Source: Buchnera aphidicola (Greenidea ficicola)
GTDB lineage: Bacteria; Pseudomonadota; Gammaproteobacteria; Enterobacterales; Enterobacteriaceae
DNA length: 44,562 nucleotides
NCBI RefSeq assembly: GCF_039386055.1
Contig: NZ_CP135012.1
Coordinates: 291,272-335,833, forward strand
Reading direction: 5' to 3'
This document shows positions 29,990 through 41,448 of this stretch, in pieces. Numbering within the stretch: the stretch's first letter is position 1; each line of letters opens with the position of its first letter. The position numbers were made by a program, and so were the translations under genes. The notes under the pieces were generated by a model, which was given only the letters and a program-made list of their open reading frames with translations, had not been told where the DNA came from and ran no database searches.

Positions 29990-30108
29990 AGACCCTGTTA
30001 GCAAAATTAATATTTTTTTTTTTGAACTGACTGCTTCTTTCCAGACCTGATCAATTATTCAAAAAAAAAAAAAAAAAAAAAAATAAAATTAACATGCCAA
30101 CAGAGTAC
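29990..30108 (-). ncRNA. ffs: 4.5S signal recognition particle RNA
   Basis: On the minus strand the SRP domain IV signature is plain: CAGGTCTGGAAAGAAGCAGTCA, read from 30050 down to about 30028, against CAGGTCCGGAAGGAAGCAGCC in E. coli, with GGAA as tetraloop and a U-A pair replacing the closing C-G. The ends pair as expected: CTCTGTTGGC (30105-30096) with GCTAACAGGG (30002-29993). Between end stem and conserved loop the 5' arm carries a run of 23 U (A23 at 30061-30083 on +) and the 3' arm 11 A (T11 at 30013-30023). The gene sits between mdlB and dnaX. Ends are set from the terminal helix and are uncertain by a few bases. Confidence 0.9.
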
Positions 30109-30228
30109 TAATAAATAATTATCTATAAAAAAATACAAAAAAGCAAATTATTTTATATTTTAAATAAGATTATTTTAATTAAATTAAATATATGATAAAA
30201 TAAATATAAAAAAATTATAATAATAAAA

Positions 30229-31404
30229 ATGAACTATAAAATATTAGCAAGAAAATGGAGACCAAAAAATTTTTCAGAAATAATTGGACAAAAATATATA
30301 ATAAAAGCATTATCAAATTCTATAAATTTTAAAAAAATTCACCAAGCATGGTTATTTTCTGGATCCAGAGGAACTGGAAAAACTACTATTGCAAGAATAT
30401 TAGCAAAAAATTTATGCTGTGAAAAAGGAATTACTATTGCTTCTTGTGAAAAATGCTCTATATGTAAAGAAATAGAAAAAGGTAATTTTGTAGATTTAAT
30501 AGAAATAGATGCAGCTTCAAAAACAAAAATAGAAGAAATAAAAAAAATTTTAGAAAATATAAAATATGCTCCAATAAAATCAAGATTTAAAATATATTTA
30601 ATAGATGAAGTACATATGTTATCAAGATATAGTTTTAATGCATTATTAAAAACATTAGAAGAACCACCAAAACATATAAAATTTATTTTAGCAACAACAG
30701 AAATAGAAAAAATACCTAAAACAATCATTTCTAGATGTATTATATTTTATTTAAAAAAAATTAATAAAGAAAATATTATTTTAAATTTAAAAAAAATATT
30801 AACACAAGAAAATATTAATATTGAAAAAAAAGCATTAAATATAATTGCAGAAAATTCACAAGGAAGTATGAGAGATGCTTTAAATTTATTAGAATTATCA
30901 ATAAATATAAGTAAAAAAAAAATAAAAAAAAAAAATATTATTAAAATTCTAGGAAGAATTGATGAAAAAGAATGTTTAAAATTATTAATTTCAATATTAA
31001 TAAATGATAAAAAAAGAATAATATTTTTATTAAATAAAATATCTTTAGAAAATATAGAATGGGATAAAATTTTAATTGAAATGTTACGTTTATTACATCA
31101 TATAGCTATGATTCAATCATTTAAATCATTATGGAATAATAAAAATTATTTAAATAAAAAAAAATATATAATTAAAAAATTATCAAAATATGTACCAAAA
31201 AAAATAATTCAAAAATGTTATAAAATAATTACTATTGGTTATAAAAAAATACATTTATCTCCCTCTCCAAGATTAGGAATGGAAATAACATTATTAAAAA
31301 TATTATATATAATTCATTATAAAAATAAAAAAAAATATATAAAAATGAAAAAAAAAATTAAAAAAAAAATAATAATAAAAAAAAAAAAAAAAAAAAAAAC
31401 ATAA
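30229..31404 (+). CDS. dnaX: DNA polymerase III clamp-loader subunit, gamma-length DnaX
   Basis: AAA+ subunit of the clamp loader, 391 residues against 431 (gamma) and 643 (tau) in E. coli. It has Walker A GSRGTGKTT (about 45-53), the four zinc Cys at 64, 73, 76 and 79, Walker B LIDEVHMLS, LEEPPKHIKFILATTE and the sensor SRC motif, then the domain III collar to HLSPSPRLGMEI (about 345-356). The tau domains that bind DnaB and polymerase are absent. The frame ends just after an A23 tract (31377-31399). Shifted by one base there, it would run on to 31484, giving about 418 residues and adding TKIFILSRRNLLKI, which resembles TSQVLAARQQLQRV of E. coli just before its frameshift site. See findings. 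Confidence 0.95.
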   Translation: MNYKILARKWRPKNFSEIIGQKYIIKALSNSINFKKIHQAWLFSGSRGTGKTTIARILAKNLCCEKGITIASCEKCSICKEIEKGNFVDLIEIDAASKTKIEEIKKILENIKYAPIKSRFKIYLIDEVHMLSRYSFNALLKTLEEPPKHIKFILATTEIEKIPKTIISRCIIFYLKKINKENIILNLKKILTQENINIEKKALNIIAENSQGSMRDALNLLELSINISKKKIKKKNIIKILGRIDEKECLKLLISILINDKKRIIFLLNKISLENIEWDKILIEMLRLLHHIAMIQSFKSLWNNKNYLNKKKYIIKKLSKYVPKKIIQKCYKIITIGYKKIHLSPSPRLGMEITLLKILYIIHYKNKKKYIKMKKKIKKKIIIKKKKKKKT

Positions 31405-31511
31405 CAAAAAAAACAAAAATATTTATTTTATCTAGAAGAAATTTATTAAAAATTAAAAAAAAAATAATTAAAAAAAAAAAATAATATATATAAATATTAA
31501 ATTGAGGAATT

Positions 31512-31841
31512 ATGTTTAATAAAAACAATTTAGGTAATTTAATGCAACAAGCAAAAAACATGCAAGAAAAAATGGAAAAAATACAAAAAGATATTGCAAT
31601 TATGCAAGTAACAGGAGAATCTGGAGCTGGTTTAGTAAAAATAACTCTTAATGGTTCTCATAATTGTACTAAAGTAAAAATTGATAAAAATTTATTAAAT
31701 GAAAAAAAAGAAATGTTAGAAGATTTAATAGCAGCAGCTTTTAATGATGCTTCTAGAAGAATAAACGAAAAACAAAAAGAAAAAATGTCTGATATATCCA
31801 ACAACGAAAATTTACCAAATAATTTTAATATGCCATTTTAA
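31512..31841 (+). CDS. ybaB: Nucleoid-associated protein YbaB/EbfC
   Basis: A 109-residue DNA-binding dimer (E. coli 109). Matches along the whole length: [40 protein letters not shown], and [27 protein letters not shown]. It follows dnaX in the conserved dnaX-ybaB (-recR) order; recR is absent and htpG comes next. The GAGGAAT ribosome binding site (31503-31509) is one of the better ones in the window. Expression in tandem with dnaX is likely. Confidence 0.96.
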   Translation: MFNKNNLGNLMQQAKNMQEKMEKIQKDIAIMQVTGESGAGLVKITLNGSHNCTKVKIDKNLLNEKKEMLEDLIAAAFNDASRRINEKQKEKMSDISNNENLPNNFNMPF

Positions 31842-31882
31842 AATTTTTATAATAAATAATAATATTAAAATAAAGGTCTATC

Positions 31883-33754
31883 ATGAAAACAAATATAAAA
31901 AAAAAATATAAATTTCAATCAGAAATTAAAAAATTATTACATATAATGATTCATTCTTTATATTCTAATAAAGAAATATTCATTAGAGAATTAATATCAA
32001 ATGCATCAGATGCAATTGATAAACTAAAATTTAAATATATATCTAAACCAGAAAAATATATAAATAATAAAAAAATGTATATAAGAATTAAAATCAATAA
32101 AAAAAAAAAAAAAATAAGTATTCAAGATAATGGAATTGGAATGACAAAAAAAGAAACAATAAAAAATTTAGGAACAATAGCAAAATCAGGAACAAAAAAA
32201 TTTATTTCATCAATGAAAAAAAAAAAAAAAAATAATAAATTAATAGGAAAATTTGGAGTAGGATTTTATTCATCTTTTATAGTTTCAAAATTAGTACAAG
32301 TAAAAACAAAAAAATCTTTAAAAAAAAAAAAAAAACCAATATTATGGGAATCAAAAGGAAAAGGAAAATACTCAATTTCCTATACTAAAAAAAAAAAATA
32401 TGGAACAAAAGTAACTTTAAAAATAAAAAAAAAAGAAAAAATATTTTTAGAATCTTGGAAAATAAAAAATATTATTAAAAAATATTCTGATCATATTTCT
32501 ACCCCAATAGAAATATATAAATATGATGAAAAAAATAAAAAATATTTTTGGGAAAAAATAAATAAAGCAAAATCTTTATGGACATTAAACAAAAATAAAA
32601 TAACAAAAAAACAATACAAAAATTTTTATAAATATATAAGCAATGATAATTTAAATCCAATGATTTGGATTCATAATAAAATTGAAGGAAATATTACATA
32701 TATTAGTTTATTATATATTCCTAAAAAATATAATATAAATATATGGAATAAAAAAAATAAAAACGGTTTAAAATTATATATAAATCGTATATATATTATG
32801 AATAACGCAAAAATTTTTATTCCGAATTATTTAAGATTTATTAAAGGAATATTAGATTCTCAAAATTTACCATTAAATATATCCAGAGAAATATTACAAA
32901 ACAATAATATAGTAAATAAAATAAAAATAAACTTAACAAAAAAAATATTAAACATGTTAAAAGAATTAACTAATAAAAAAAAAAAATATGAAAAATTTTG
33001 GAAAGAATTTGGAATAATATTAAAAGAAGGACCTGCAGAAGATTTAGAAAATAAAAAAAAAATTTGCAATTTATTAAGATTTGCTTCTTTTAAAAATAAA
33101 ACAGAAAAACAAAATTTATCATTTAAAAAATATATTAAAAACATGCAAAAAAACCAAAAAAAAATATTCTTTTTTACATGTGATAATTATAAAATTGGTA
33201 TAAAAAGTCCTCATTTAGAAATTTTTAAAAAAAAAAATATTGATGTATTAATTTTATCTGATAAAATAGATGAATGGATGATGAATAATATAAAAGAAAT
33301 TAAAGGAATAAAATTACAATCTATTAGTAAATTAAATAATACATTAAAAAATATTATTAATGAAAATAATATTACAAATAATAAAAAAAATAAAAAATTT
33401 ATTAAAAAAATAAAAAAAATATTAAAAAATAAAATAAAAAATGTATATTTATCAAAAAGATTAACAAAAACACCAGCAATAGTTATAAGTGATGATAAAG
33501 ATATAAGTACACAAATGTCAAAATTATTTATAGCAGCAGGTCAAAATATTAAACCATTAAAATATATATTTGAAATAAATATTAAACACAAAATAATTAA
33601 ATATATAAAAAATATAAATAATATAAAAATATTTAAAAAATGGATAAAAATATTATTTTACCAAGCTTTATTAATGGAAAGAGGAACATTAGAAAATCCA
33701 AATAAATATATTAAAAATATAAATAAATTACTAATATTAAATTATATTAAATAA
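31883..33754 (+). CDS. htpG: Chaperone protein HtpG (Hsp90)
   Basis: Bacterial Hsp90, 623 residues (E. coli 624). The GHKL ATPase domain has SNKEIFIRELISNASDAIDKLKF with the catalytic Glu near 35, the ATP-binding DNGIGMTKKE near 79-88, LGTIAKSGTKKF and GKFGVGFYSSF. The middle domain shows IYIMNNAKIFIPNYLRFIKGILDS and NLPLNISREILQ; the C-terminal dimer domain is Lys-rich but complete. The AAGG ribosome binding site precedes the start by about 7 bases. In E. coli adk follows; here a tRNA lies 26 bases downstream, so adk is not at this locus. Confidence 0.98.
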   Translation: MKTNIKKKYKFQSEIKKLLHIMIHSLYSNKEIFIRELISNASDAIDKLKFKYISKPEKYINNKKMYIRIKINKKKKKISIQDNGIGMTKKETIKNLGTIAKSGTKKFISSMKKKKKNNKLIGKFGVGFYSSFIVSKLVQVKTKKSLKKKKKPILWESKGKGKYSISYTKKKKYGTKVTLKIKKKEKIFLESWKIKNIIKKYSDHISTPIEIYKYDEKNKKYFWEKINKAKSLWTLNKNKITKKQYKNFYKYISNDNLNPMIWIHNKIEGNITYISLLYIPKKYNINIWNKKNKNGLKLYINRIYIMNNAKIFIPNYLRFIKGILDSQNLPLNISREILQNNNIVNKIKINLTKKILNMLKELTNKKKKYEKFWKEFGIILKEGPAEDLENKKKICNLLRFASFKNKTEKQNLSFKKYIKNMQKNQKKIFFFTCDNYKIGIKSPHLEIFKKKNIDVLILSDKIDEWMMNNIKEIKGIKLQSISKLNNTLKNIINENNITNNKKNKKFIKKIKKILKNKIKNVYLSKRLTKTPAIVISDDKDISTQMSKLFIAAGQNIKPLKYIFEINIKHKIIKYIKNINNIKIFKKWIKILFYQALLMERGTLENPNKYIKNINKLLILNYIK

Positions 33755-33780
33755 TTTTTATTTAAAATAATAATAAATTT

Positions 33781-33854
33781 TGCGCTCTATAGGATTCGAA
33801 CCTATGACCTACGGCTTAGAAGGCCGTTGCTCTATCCAACTGAGCTAAGAGCGC
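33781..33854 (-). tRNA. tRNA-Arg (UCU)
   Basis: A 74-base cloverleaf on the minus strand with a perfect 7-pair acceptor stem (GCGCTCT/AGAGCGC), a TTCGAAT T-loop and the anticodon loop CTTCTAA giving TCT, which reads AGA and AGG. AGA is the main Arg codon in this A/T-rich genome, so this tRNA should be essential. The discriminator is A; no CCA is encoded. Confidence 0.95.
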
Positions 33855-33977
33855 AAATTTTTAAAAAAAAATAAATTTTTTAATTTATTGTATACTAAAA
33901 ACTTTTAAAAAAAAAGTTTTATTTTAATAAAATTTTTATAATTATTTTTTTAAAATATTAAAATAATAGGAATAATT

Positions 33978-34835
33978 ATGTTAACAAGAATTATGAATGG
34001 AAATAAAATAGCATTAAAATTAGAAAAAAAAATAAAAAAAAAAATAAAAATAAGAAAAAAAAATAAAAAAAGAATTCCAGGATTAGCTGTTATTATAATA
34101 GGAAATAATATATCTTCAAAAATATATGTTAAAAAAAAAAAAAAAGCTTGTAAAAAATTAGGGTTTATTTCTAAAATTTGGAAATTTAAAAATAATATTC
34201 ATGAAAATAAAATTTTAAAATTAATACAAAATCTTAATTATAATAATACTATAGATGGAATATTAATACAATTACCATTACCAAATAATTTTAATTTAAC
34301 AAAAATAATGAATAGTATATTACCTGATAAAGATATTGATGGTTTTCATCCTTATAATATTGGATGTTTATGTCAAAAAAAACCAAAATTAAGACCTTGT
34401 ACTCCACAAGGAATAATAAAATTATTAAAAGAATATAAAATTAAAATAAAAGGTATGCACGCAGTTATTATAGGAGCTTCAAATATTGTTGGAAGACCAA
34501 TGAGTTTAGAACTTTTATTGAAAGGTTGTACAACAACAACAACTCATAAATTTACAAAAAATTTAAAAAAACATATAAAAAACGCAGATATAATAATAAT
34601 AGCAATAGGAAAACCAAAATTTTTAAAAGGAAAATGGATTAAAAAAGGAGCAATAATAATTGATGTAGGTATAAATAAATTAAAAAATGGAAAAATAATT
34701 GGAGATGTAGATTTTAAATCTATGAAAAATAAAGCTTCTTATATTACTCCAGTACCTGGAGGAGTAGGACCAATGACAGTTTTAACATTATTAAAAAACA
34801 CTTTAAAAGCTTGTGAAAAATATCACGAAAATTAA
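33978..34835 (+). CDS. folD: Bifunctional methylenetetrahydrofolate dehydrogenase/cyclohydrolase
   Basis: Converts 5,10-methylene-THF to 10-formyl-THF, the donor used by Fmt (41449-42414) and purine synthesis. It is 285 residues (E. coli 288). Catalytic residues are in place: Tyr50 and Lys54 in [11 protein letters not shown], Gln in ILIQLPLP, and Asp in [12 protein letters not shown]. The NADP site reads [14 protein letters not shown] and the C terminus [17 protein letters not shown]. An AGGA ribosome binding site lies 6 bases before the ATG. The stop lies 4 bases from the convergent cysS. Confidence 0.98.
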   Translation: MLTRIMNGNKIALKLEKKIKKKIKIRKKNKKRIPGLAVIIIGNNISSKIYVKKKKKACKKLGFISKIWKFKNNIHENKILKLIQNLNYNNTIDGILIQLPLPNNFNLTKIMNSILPDKDIDGFHPYNIGCLCQKKPKLRPCTPQGIIKLLKEYKIKIKGMHAVIIGASNIVGRPMSLELLLKGCTTTTTHKFTKNLKKHIKNADIIIIAIGKPKFLKGKWIKKGAIIIDVGINKLKNGKIIGDVDFKSMKNKASYITPVPGGVGPMTVLTLLKNTLKACEKYHEN

Positions 34836-34839
34836 ATTA

Positions 34840-36246
34840 TTAATTAAACCAAATTGTACCATCAATAGTATCTTGCAAAGATACTCCTAATTTTATTAAT
34901 TTTTTTTTTAAAAAATCAGCTTTAAACCATTTTTTTTGTTTTCTAGCTTTATTTCTTTTTTTAATTATTTTTTTAATATATATTTTTTTTTTAACATTTA
35001 AATTTTTATTAAAATTTAAAAAAGAAAAAGGAAAATCATAAAAAAAACCTAATATCCTTCCTAAATAAAATAAAGTATATATTAAAACATTATTTTGTAA
35101 TATATATTTTTTTTTATAAATATTTATTTTTTTAGATAAATTATTTAATAACTTTAAAGCTTTAGATGTATTAAAATCATCATTCATAAAATATAAAAAT
35201 TTATTTACATAAAAAGAAGATAAACAAAAAATTTTTTTTTTAAAAAATTTTTTTTCCTTATAAGAAATTTGTAAATATAATTTTTTTAATAATAAAAAAG
35301 AAAAATAAATATTTTTTTTTTTAAAAATTAACGGTTTTCTATAATTTTTAGTTAAACAATAATATCTAATTACTTCTCCATGATATTTATTAAATAAATT
35401 TTTTAAATATAAAGAATTTCCTAAAGATTTAGACATTTTTTGATTATTTATAATAACAACACCAGAATGCAACCAATATTTAATTAAATAATTATTATTT
35501 AAACAAGTAGATTGAGAAAGTTCATTTTCATGATGAGGAAAAATTAAATCAGATCCTCCTCCATGAATATCAATATATTTTTTAAAATATTTTTTATGTA
35601 TTGCAGAACACTCTATATGCCAACCAGGCCTTCCAAAACCCCAAGGAGATAACCAAGAAGGTTCATTATTTTTAGAAATTTTCCACAAAACAAAATCAAA
35701 AAAAAATTTTTTTTTATTTTTCTGTTTAAAATTATTTTTTAAAAATCTATTAGATAAAACACCATAATTAATATCTTTTTTTATTGAAAAAAGAATATCA
35801 TTTTTATAAAAAATTTTTTTTTTATTATTAATAATATTTGAATAAGCATATTTATTATTTAATAATTTCTTTATTACAAAAATAATATAATTAATATTAT
35901 ATGTAACCTTAGGTTCATAATCAGGTTTTTTAATATTTAAAATATTAAAATGATAATTCATTATTTTTATTATTTTTTTAGTAAAAATATTAATAGATTT
36001 ATTAATAATAAAAGATTTATTAATTATTTTATCATCAATATCTGTTATATTTCTTACATAAACAACATTAAAATTATTAAATTTTAAATATCTTACGATC
36101 ATATCAAAAATTACAAAAGTTCTTCCATGACCAAAATGACAAAAATCATAAACAGTAACACCACAAACATAAACATTAACATTATTTTTTATTATAGGAA
36201 TAAATTTTTCTTTTTTTTTTGTTTTTGTGTTAAAAATTTTTAACAT
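34840..36246 (-). CDS. cysS: Cysteinyl-tRNA synthetase
   Basis: Class I synthetase for tRNA-Cys, 468 residues (E. coli 461). The HIGH motif is HFGH at 37-40, KMSKS is present in QKMSKSLGNS, and the active-site zinc ligands are Cys28 (VCGVTVYD), the Cys of HIECSAIH, and the His and Glu of FPHHENE. The WHIECSAIHKKYFKKYIDIHGGGSDL block is almost unchanged from E. coli. The C-terminal anticodon domain is short and Lys-rich but ends in the family motif KLGVSLQDTIDGTIWF. It is convergent with folD and lies downstream of the cold-shock gene on the same strand, behind a hairpin. Confidence 0.97.
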   Translation of the reverse strand: MLKIFNTKTKKKEKFIPIIKNNVNVYVCGVTVYDFCHFGHGRTFVIFDMIVRYLKFNNFNVVYVRNITDIDDKIINKSFIINKSINIFTKKIIKIMNYHFNILNIKKPDYEPKVTYNINYIIFVIKKLLNNKYAYSNIINNKKKIFYKNDILFSIKKDINYGVLSNRFLKNNFKQKNKKKFFFDFVLWKISKNNEPSWLSPWGFGRPGWHIECSAIHKKYFKKYIDIHGGGSDLIFPHHENELSQSTCLNNNYLIKYWLHSGVVIINNQKMSKSLGNSLYLKNLFNKYHGEVIRYYCLTKNYRKPLIFKKKNIYFSFLLLKKLYLQISYKEKKFFKKKIFCLSSFYVNKFLYFMNDDFNTSKALKLLNNLSKKINIYKKKYILQNNVLIYTLFYLGRILGFFYDFPFSFLNFNKNLNVKKKIYIKKIIKKRNKARKQKKWFKADFLKKKLIKLGVSLQDTIDGTIWFN

Positions 36247-36278
36247 AAAATTCTTATTTTAAAGAAAATATAATATAA

Positions 36279-36309
36279 TACGAGCACGAAATTATAAAAC
36301 GTACTCGTA
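36279..36309 (-). terminator. Terminator after the cold-shock gene
   Basis: The arms 36300-36309 and 36279-36288 pair over 10 positions. Read on the minus strand the one non-Watson-Crick position is a G-U wobble; read on the + strand it would be C-A, so the structure fits minus-strand RNA. It is followed by TTATATTATATTTT. It lies 37 bases past the csp stop and before cysS. Confidence 0.65.
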
Positions 36310-36346
36310 CATATTTAGTATTTTATTATTTTTTTTTAAATAAAAT

Positions 36347-36556
36347 TTATAAACTAATTACATTAGCAGCGGAAGGACCTTTAGCACCTTCTGTAATTTC
36401 AAATTCTACACTTTGACCTTCAGCTAAAGTTTTAAAACCATTACTTTGAATAGCTGAAAAATGTACAAAAACATCTTTACTTCCATCTTCAGGAGTAATA
36501 AAACCAAAACCTTTTGATTCATTAAACCATTTAACATTACCTTTAATCTTAGACAT
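36347..36556 (-). CDS. cspE: Cold-shock-like RNA-binding protein, CspE type
   Basis: A 69-residue single cold-shock domain, nearly identical to E. coli CspE ([36 protein letters not shown], and the ending [10 protein letters not shown]); CspC differs at these diagnostic places (MAKIKGQ, PADGSK, GPAAVNV). RNP1 (KGFGFI) and RNP2 (VFVHF) are intact. It acts as an RNA chaperone and antiterminator. Conservation is much higher than for neighbouring genes, which points to strong selection and high expression. An AAAGGTAAC ribosome binding site precedes the start. A hairpin terminator follows. Confidence 0.93.
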   Translation of the reverse strand: MSKIKGNVKWFNESKGFGFITPEDGSKDVFVHFSAIQSNGFKTLAEGQSVEFEITEGAKGPSAANVISL

Positions 36557-36666
36557 CTATGTTACCTTTACATAAAAAAATCTTTAATATTAAAAAAATT
36601 AATAATATTTAACAATATAATTTAAAAATAAAGTTTTTAAAAAAATAATACAAATTATATTAAATA

Positions 36667-36786
36667 ATTCCTGGAAATTACCTACTCTCACACAAGGAGA
36701 CCTTGTACTACAATTGGCGTTATAATGTTTCACTTCTGAGTTCGGAAAGGGATCAGGTGGTACCAAAAAACTATTTTAACCAGGAA
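36667..36786 (-). rRNA. rrf: 5S ribosomal RNA
   Basis: About 120 bases on the minus strand. The core ACCTGATCCCTTTCCGAACT and CAGAAGTGAAAC matches E. coli 5S, and the ends TTCCTGG and CCAGGAA pair as helix I. It follows 23S by 62 bases, in the 23S-5S order. Ends are taken from helix I and may be off by one or two bases. Confidence 0.95.
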
Positions 36787-36836
36787 TTTATAAAATTTTA
36801 CTATAAAAAAAAATTTAAATCAAATAAAATAAACAA

Positions 36837-36848
36837 CTGTGGCGTTGT

Positions 36849-36857
<9 letters not shown>
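36837..36857 (-). promoter_or_regulatory. 3' arm of the pre-23S processing stem
   Basis: This 21-base segment is complementary to 39762-39781 with a single bulged base. The two arms bracket the 23S gene and would form the long helix cut by RNase III in the precursor. Confidence 0.7.
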
Positions 36858-39761
<2,904 letters not shown>

Positions 39762-39768
<7 letters not shown>

Positions 39769-39781
39769 TTACAACCCACAG
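39762..39781 (-). promoter_or_regulatory. 5' arm of the pre-23S processing stem
   Basis: The partner of 36837-36857. The arms include the 23S ends themselves and about 12 bases of flanking precursor, in an otherwise A/T-rich spacer. Confidence 0.7.
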
Positions 39782-39891
39782 GTGTTTATTTACCTGATTA
39801 TAAATTTTAAAAGAACAAACAAAAAATATTTAATAAACTAAAACATTCTAACACATTATTTTAATTTAGTATACTAAAAAATTTAAATTTT

Positions 39892-39963
39892 TGTCCCCTA
39901 GGGGATTTGAACCCCTGTTGTTGCCGTGAAAGGGCAATGTCCTAACCTCTAGACGAAGGGGAC
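39892..39963 (-). tRNA. tRNA-Glu (UUC)
   Basis: A 72-base cloverleaf on the minus strand: acceptor stem GTCCCCT/AGGGGAC, anticodon loop CTTTCAC giving TTC, T arm CAGGGGTTCAAATCCCCT. The D loop is one base shorter than in E. coli, and the discriminator is A where E. coli has G. It lies 123 bases upstream of 23S in the same direction, so it is probably the first RNA of the tRNA-Glu-23S-5S unit. Confidence 0.95.
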
Positions 39964-40001
39964 AATTATTTTATATATAAAAAAAAACAAAAATAAAACA
40001 A

Positions 40002-40035
40002 ATTATATTTTCACAGAAGAAAATAAAAGAGTCAA
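40002..40035 (-). promoter_or_regulatory. Possible promoter of the tRNA-Glu-23S-5S unit
   Basis: On the minus strand TTGACT (40035-40030, overlapping the aroE stop) and TATAAT (40007-40002) lie upstream of tRNA-Glu. Both boxes are near consensus, but the spacer is 22 bases, longer than sigma-70 normally uses, so a different -10 may be used or aroE read-through may supply transcription. Confidence 0.35.
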
Positions 40036-40877
40036 GTTTTTATTATTTTTTTTTTTTTAAAAAAATCTATAACAAAATCAATATTAGGTAAAACACCATG
40101 CCATAATTTAAAAGAATATGCAGCTTGAGAAATTAACATTCCAAATCCATCAGAAATTAAATTTCCACCATTTTTTTTATACCAAGATAAAAAAGGAGTA
40201 ATAGAATTACTATAAAATAAATCATAACAAGGAACATGTTTATTTACTAAAAAATTTTTAATTAATGGAAACTTTCCATAATAACCTAAAGAAGTAGCAT
40301 GAATTATTAAATCAAATTTTTTTTTAAAATATTTTTTAGAATTAAAATTTCTTATCTTTCCAAAAAATTTAAATTTTTTAATTAATTTTAATACCCTTAA
40401 ATCAGTTCTATTTAAAATATAAACAGAACAATTTAAAGAAAACAAAGATAATAAAATACCTTTTACTGCTCCACCAGCACCAATAATTAATACTTTTTTA
40501 TTTTTTTTTATATATTTTAATCTATTTAAATCATACAATAAACCTAAACCATCTGTATTATCACCGAAAATCATACCATTACGTAATTTTAATAAAGTAT
40601 TTACAGAACCAGAAATTTTAGCTTCTTTACTTAAAATATCAGAAAAATCATAAGCTAATTCTTTAAAAGGAGAAGTAATATTTGCTCCTAAACCATTATT
40701 TAAAAAAAAATTATTTAAAATATTATAAAAATCATTTTTAGAAACACAATAAGATTTATAAATATAATTAATATTCATAATTTTAGAAAAAAAATTATGA
40801 ATTAATGGTGATTTAGAATGCTTAATAGGATTTCCAAATAAACCAAAAGAACCTTCTATACATTTATTAATTTTCAT
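40032..40877 (-). CDS. aroE: Shikimate dehydrogenase
   Basis: NADP-dependent reduction of 3-dehydroshikimate in the chorismate pathway, supplying aromatic amino acids. It is 281 residues (E. coli 272). The substrate site is GLFGNPIKHSKSP near 12-24, catalytic Lys72 in NITSPFKE, and Asp109 in GDNTDGLGL. The nucleotide motif is IGAGGAVKG near 127-135, and FGMLISQAAYSFKLWHG closes the protein. It sits just upstream of tRNA-Glu and 23S on the same strand, as first described for Buchnera. It is divergent from def; the 124-base spacer between them is A/T-only. Confidence 0.96.
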   Translation of the reverse strand: MKINKCIEGSFGLFGNPIKHSKSPLIHNFFSKIMNINYIYKSYCVSKNDFYNILNNFFLNNGLGANITSPFKELAYDFSDILSKEAKISGSVNTLLKLRNGMIFGDNTDGLGLLYDLNRLKYIKKNKKVLIIGAGGAVKGILLSLFSLNCSVYILNRTDLRVLKLIKKFKFFGKIRNFNSKKYFKKKFDLIIHATSLGYYGKFPLIKNFLVNKHVPCYDLFYSNSITPFLSWYKKNGGNLISDGFGMLISQAAYSFKLWHGVLPNIDFVIDFFKKKKIIKT

Positions 40878-41001
40878 AATAAAATACCATAAAATATTAA
40901 ATTTTAAATAAAAAATAATAATTTAAAATAAATAAATAATATTAAATTATAAATTATATAAAAAATAATAATAAAAAATTAAATATATCTATAAAATAAA
41001 A

Positions 41002-41439
41002 ATGTTAAAAATTTTAAAATATCCAGATAAAAGATTAAGAATTAAAGCAAAACCAGTAAAAAAAATAAATTATAATATACAAAAAATAATAAATAAAATG
41101 TTTAAAATAATGAAAAAAAAAAATGGAATAGGTTTAGCTGCAACACAAATTAATATCCATTTGCAAATTATAGTAATAGAAAAATTATTAAATATAAATA
41201 CACCGATGGTATTAATTAATCCTAAAATAATAAAAAAAAAAGGAAAAATAAAATTTGAAGAAAGATGTTTATCAATTCCTAATAAAAAAGGAATAATTAC
41301 AAGATCAAAAATAATAAAAGTTTCTACATTAAATTATTTTGGTAAAAAATATATATTTCAAGCAAAATCAATATTATCAATTTGTATACAACATGAAATA
41401 GATCACCTTATAGGAAAATTATTTATAGATTACATATAA
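41002..41439 (+). CDS. def: Peptide deformylase
   Basis: Metalloenzyme that removes the formyl group from new proteins, 145 residues (E. coli 169). All three motifs are intact: GIGLAATQ (42-49), EERCLSIP with metal ligand Cys89, and QHEIDHLIG with His131, Glu132 and His135. It ends right after GKLFIDYI, so the C-terminal helix of the E. coli enzyme (about 20 residues) is missing; that helix is known to be dispensable for catalysis in E. coli. It is followed 9 bases later by fmt. Together with the initiator tRNA this is a complete formylation cycle. Confidence 0.96.
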   Translation: MLKILKYPDKRLRIKAKPVKKINYNIQKIINKMFKIMKKKNGIGLAATQINIHLQIIVIEKLLNINTPMVLINPKIIKKKGKIKFEERCLSIPNKKGIITRSKIIKVSTLNYFGKKYIFQAKSILSICIQHEIDHLIGKLFIDYI

Positions 41440-41448
41440 AATAAAAAA

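Noticed and set aside
30339..30728. 129-residue open frame on the minus strand
   Set aside because: Antisense to the AAA+ domain of dnaX, with no recognisable domain of its own.
33898..33920. Inverted repeat AAAACTT/AAGTTTT between tRNA-Arg and folD
   Set aside because: Seven A/T-dominated pairs with a poly(A) loop are expected by chance at this composition; no transcript end is implied.
39866..39877. 12-base palindrome TTAGTATACTAA between tRNA-Glu and 23S
   Set aside because: Short and A/T-rich, in a processed spacer; I cannot link it to a protein site or promoter.
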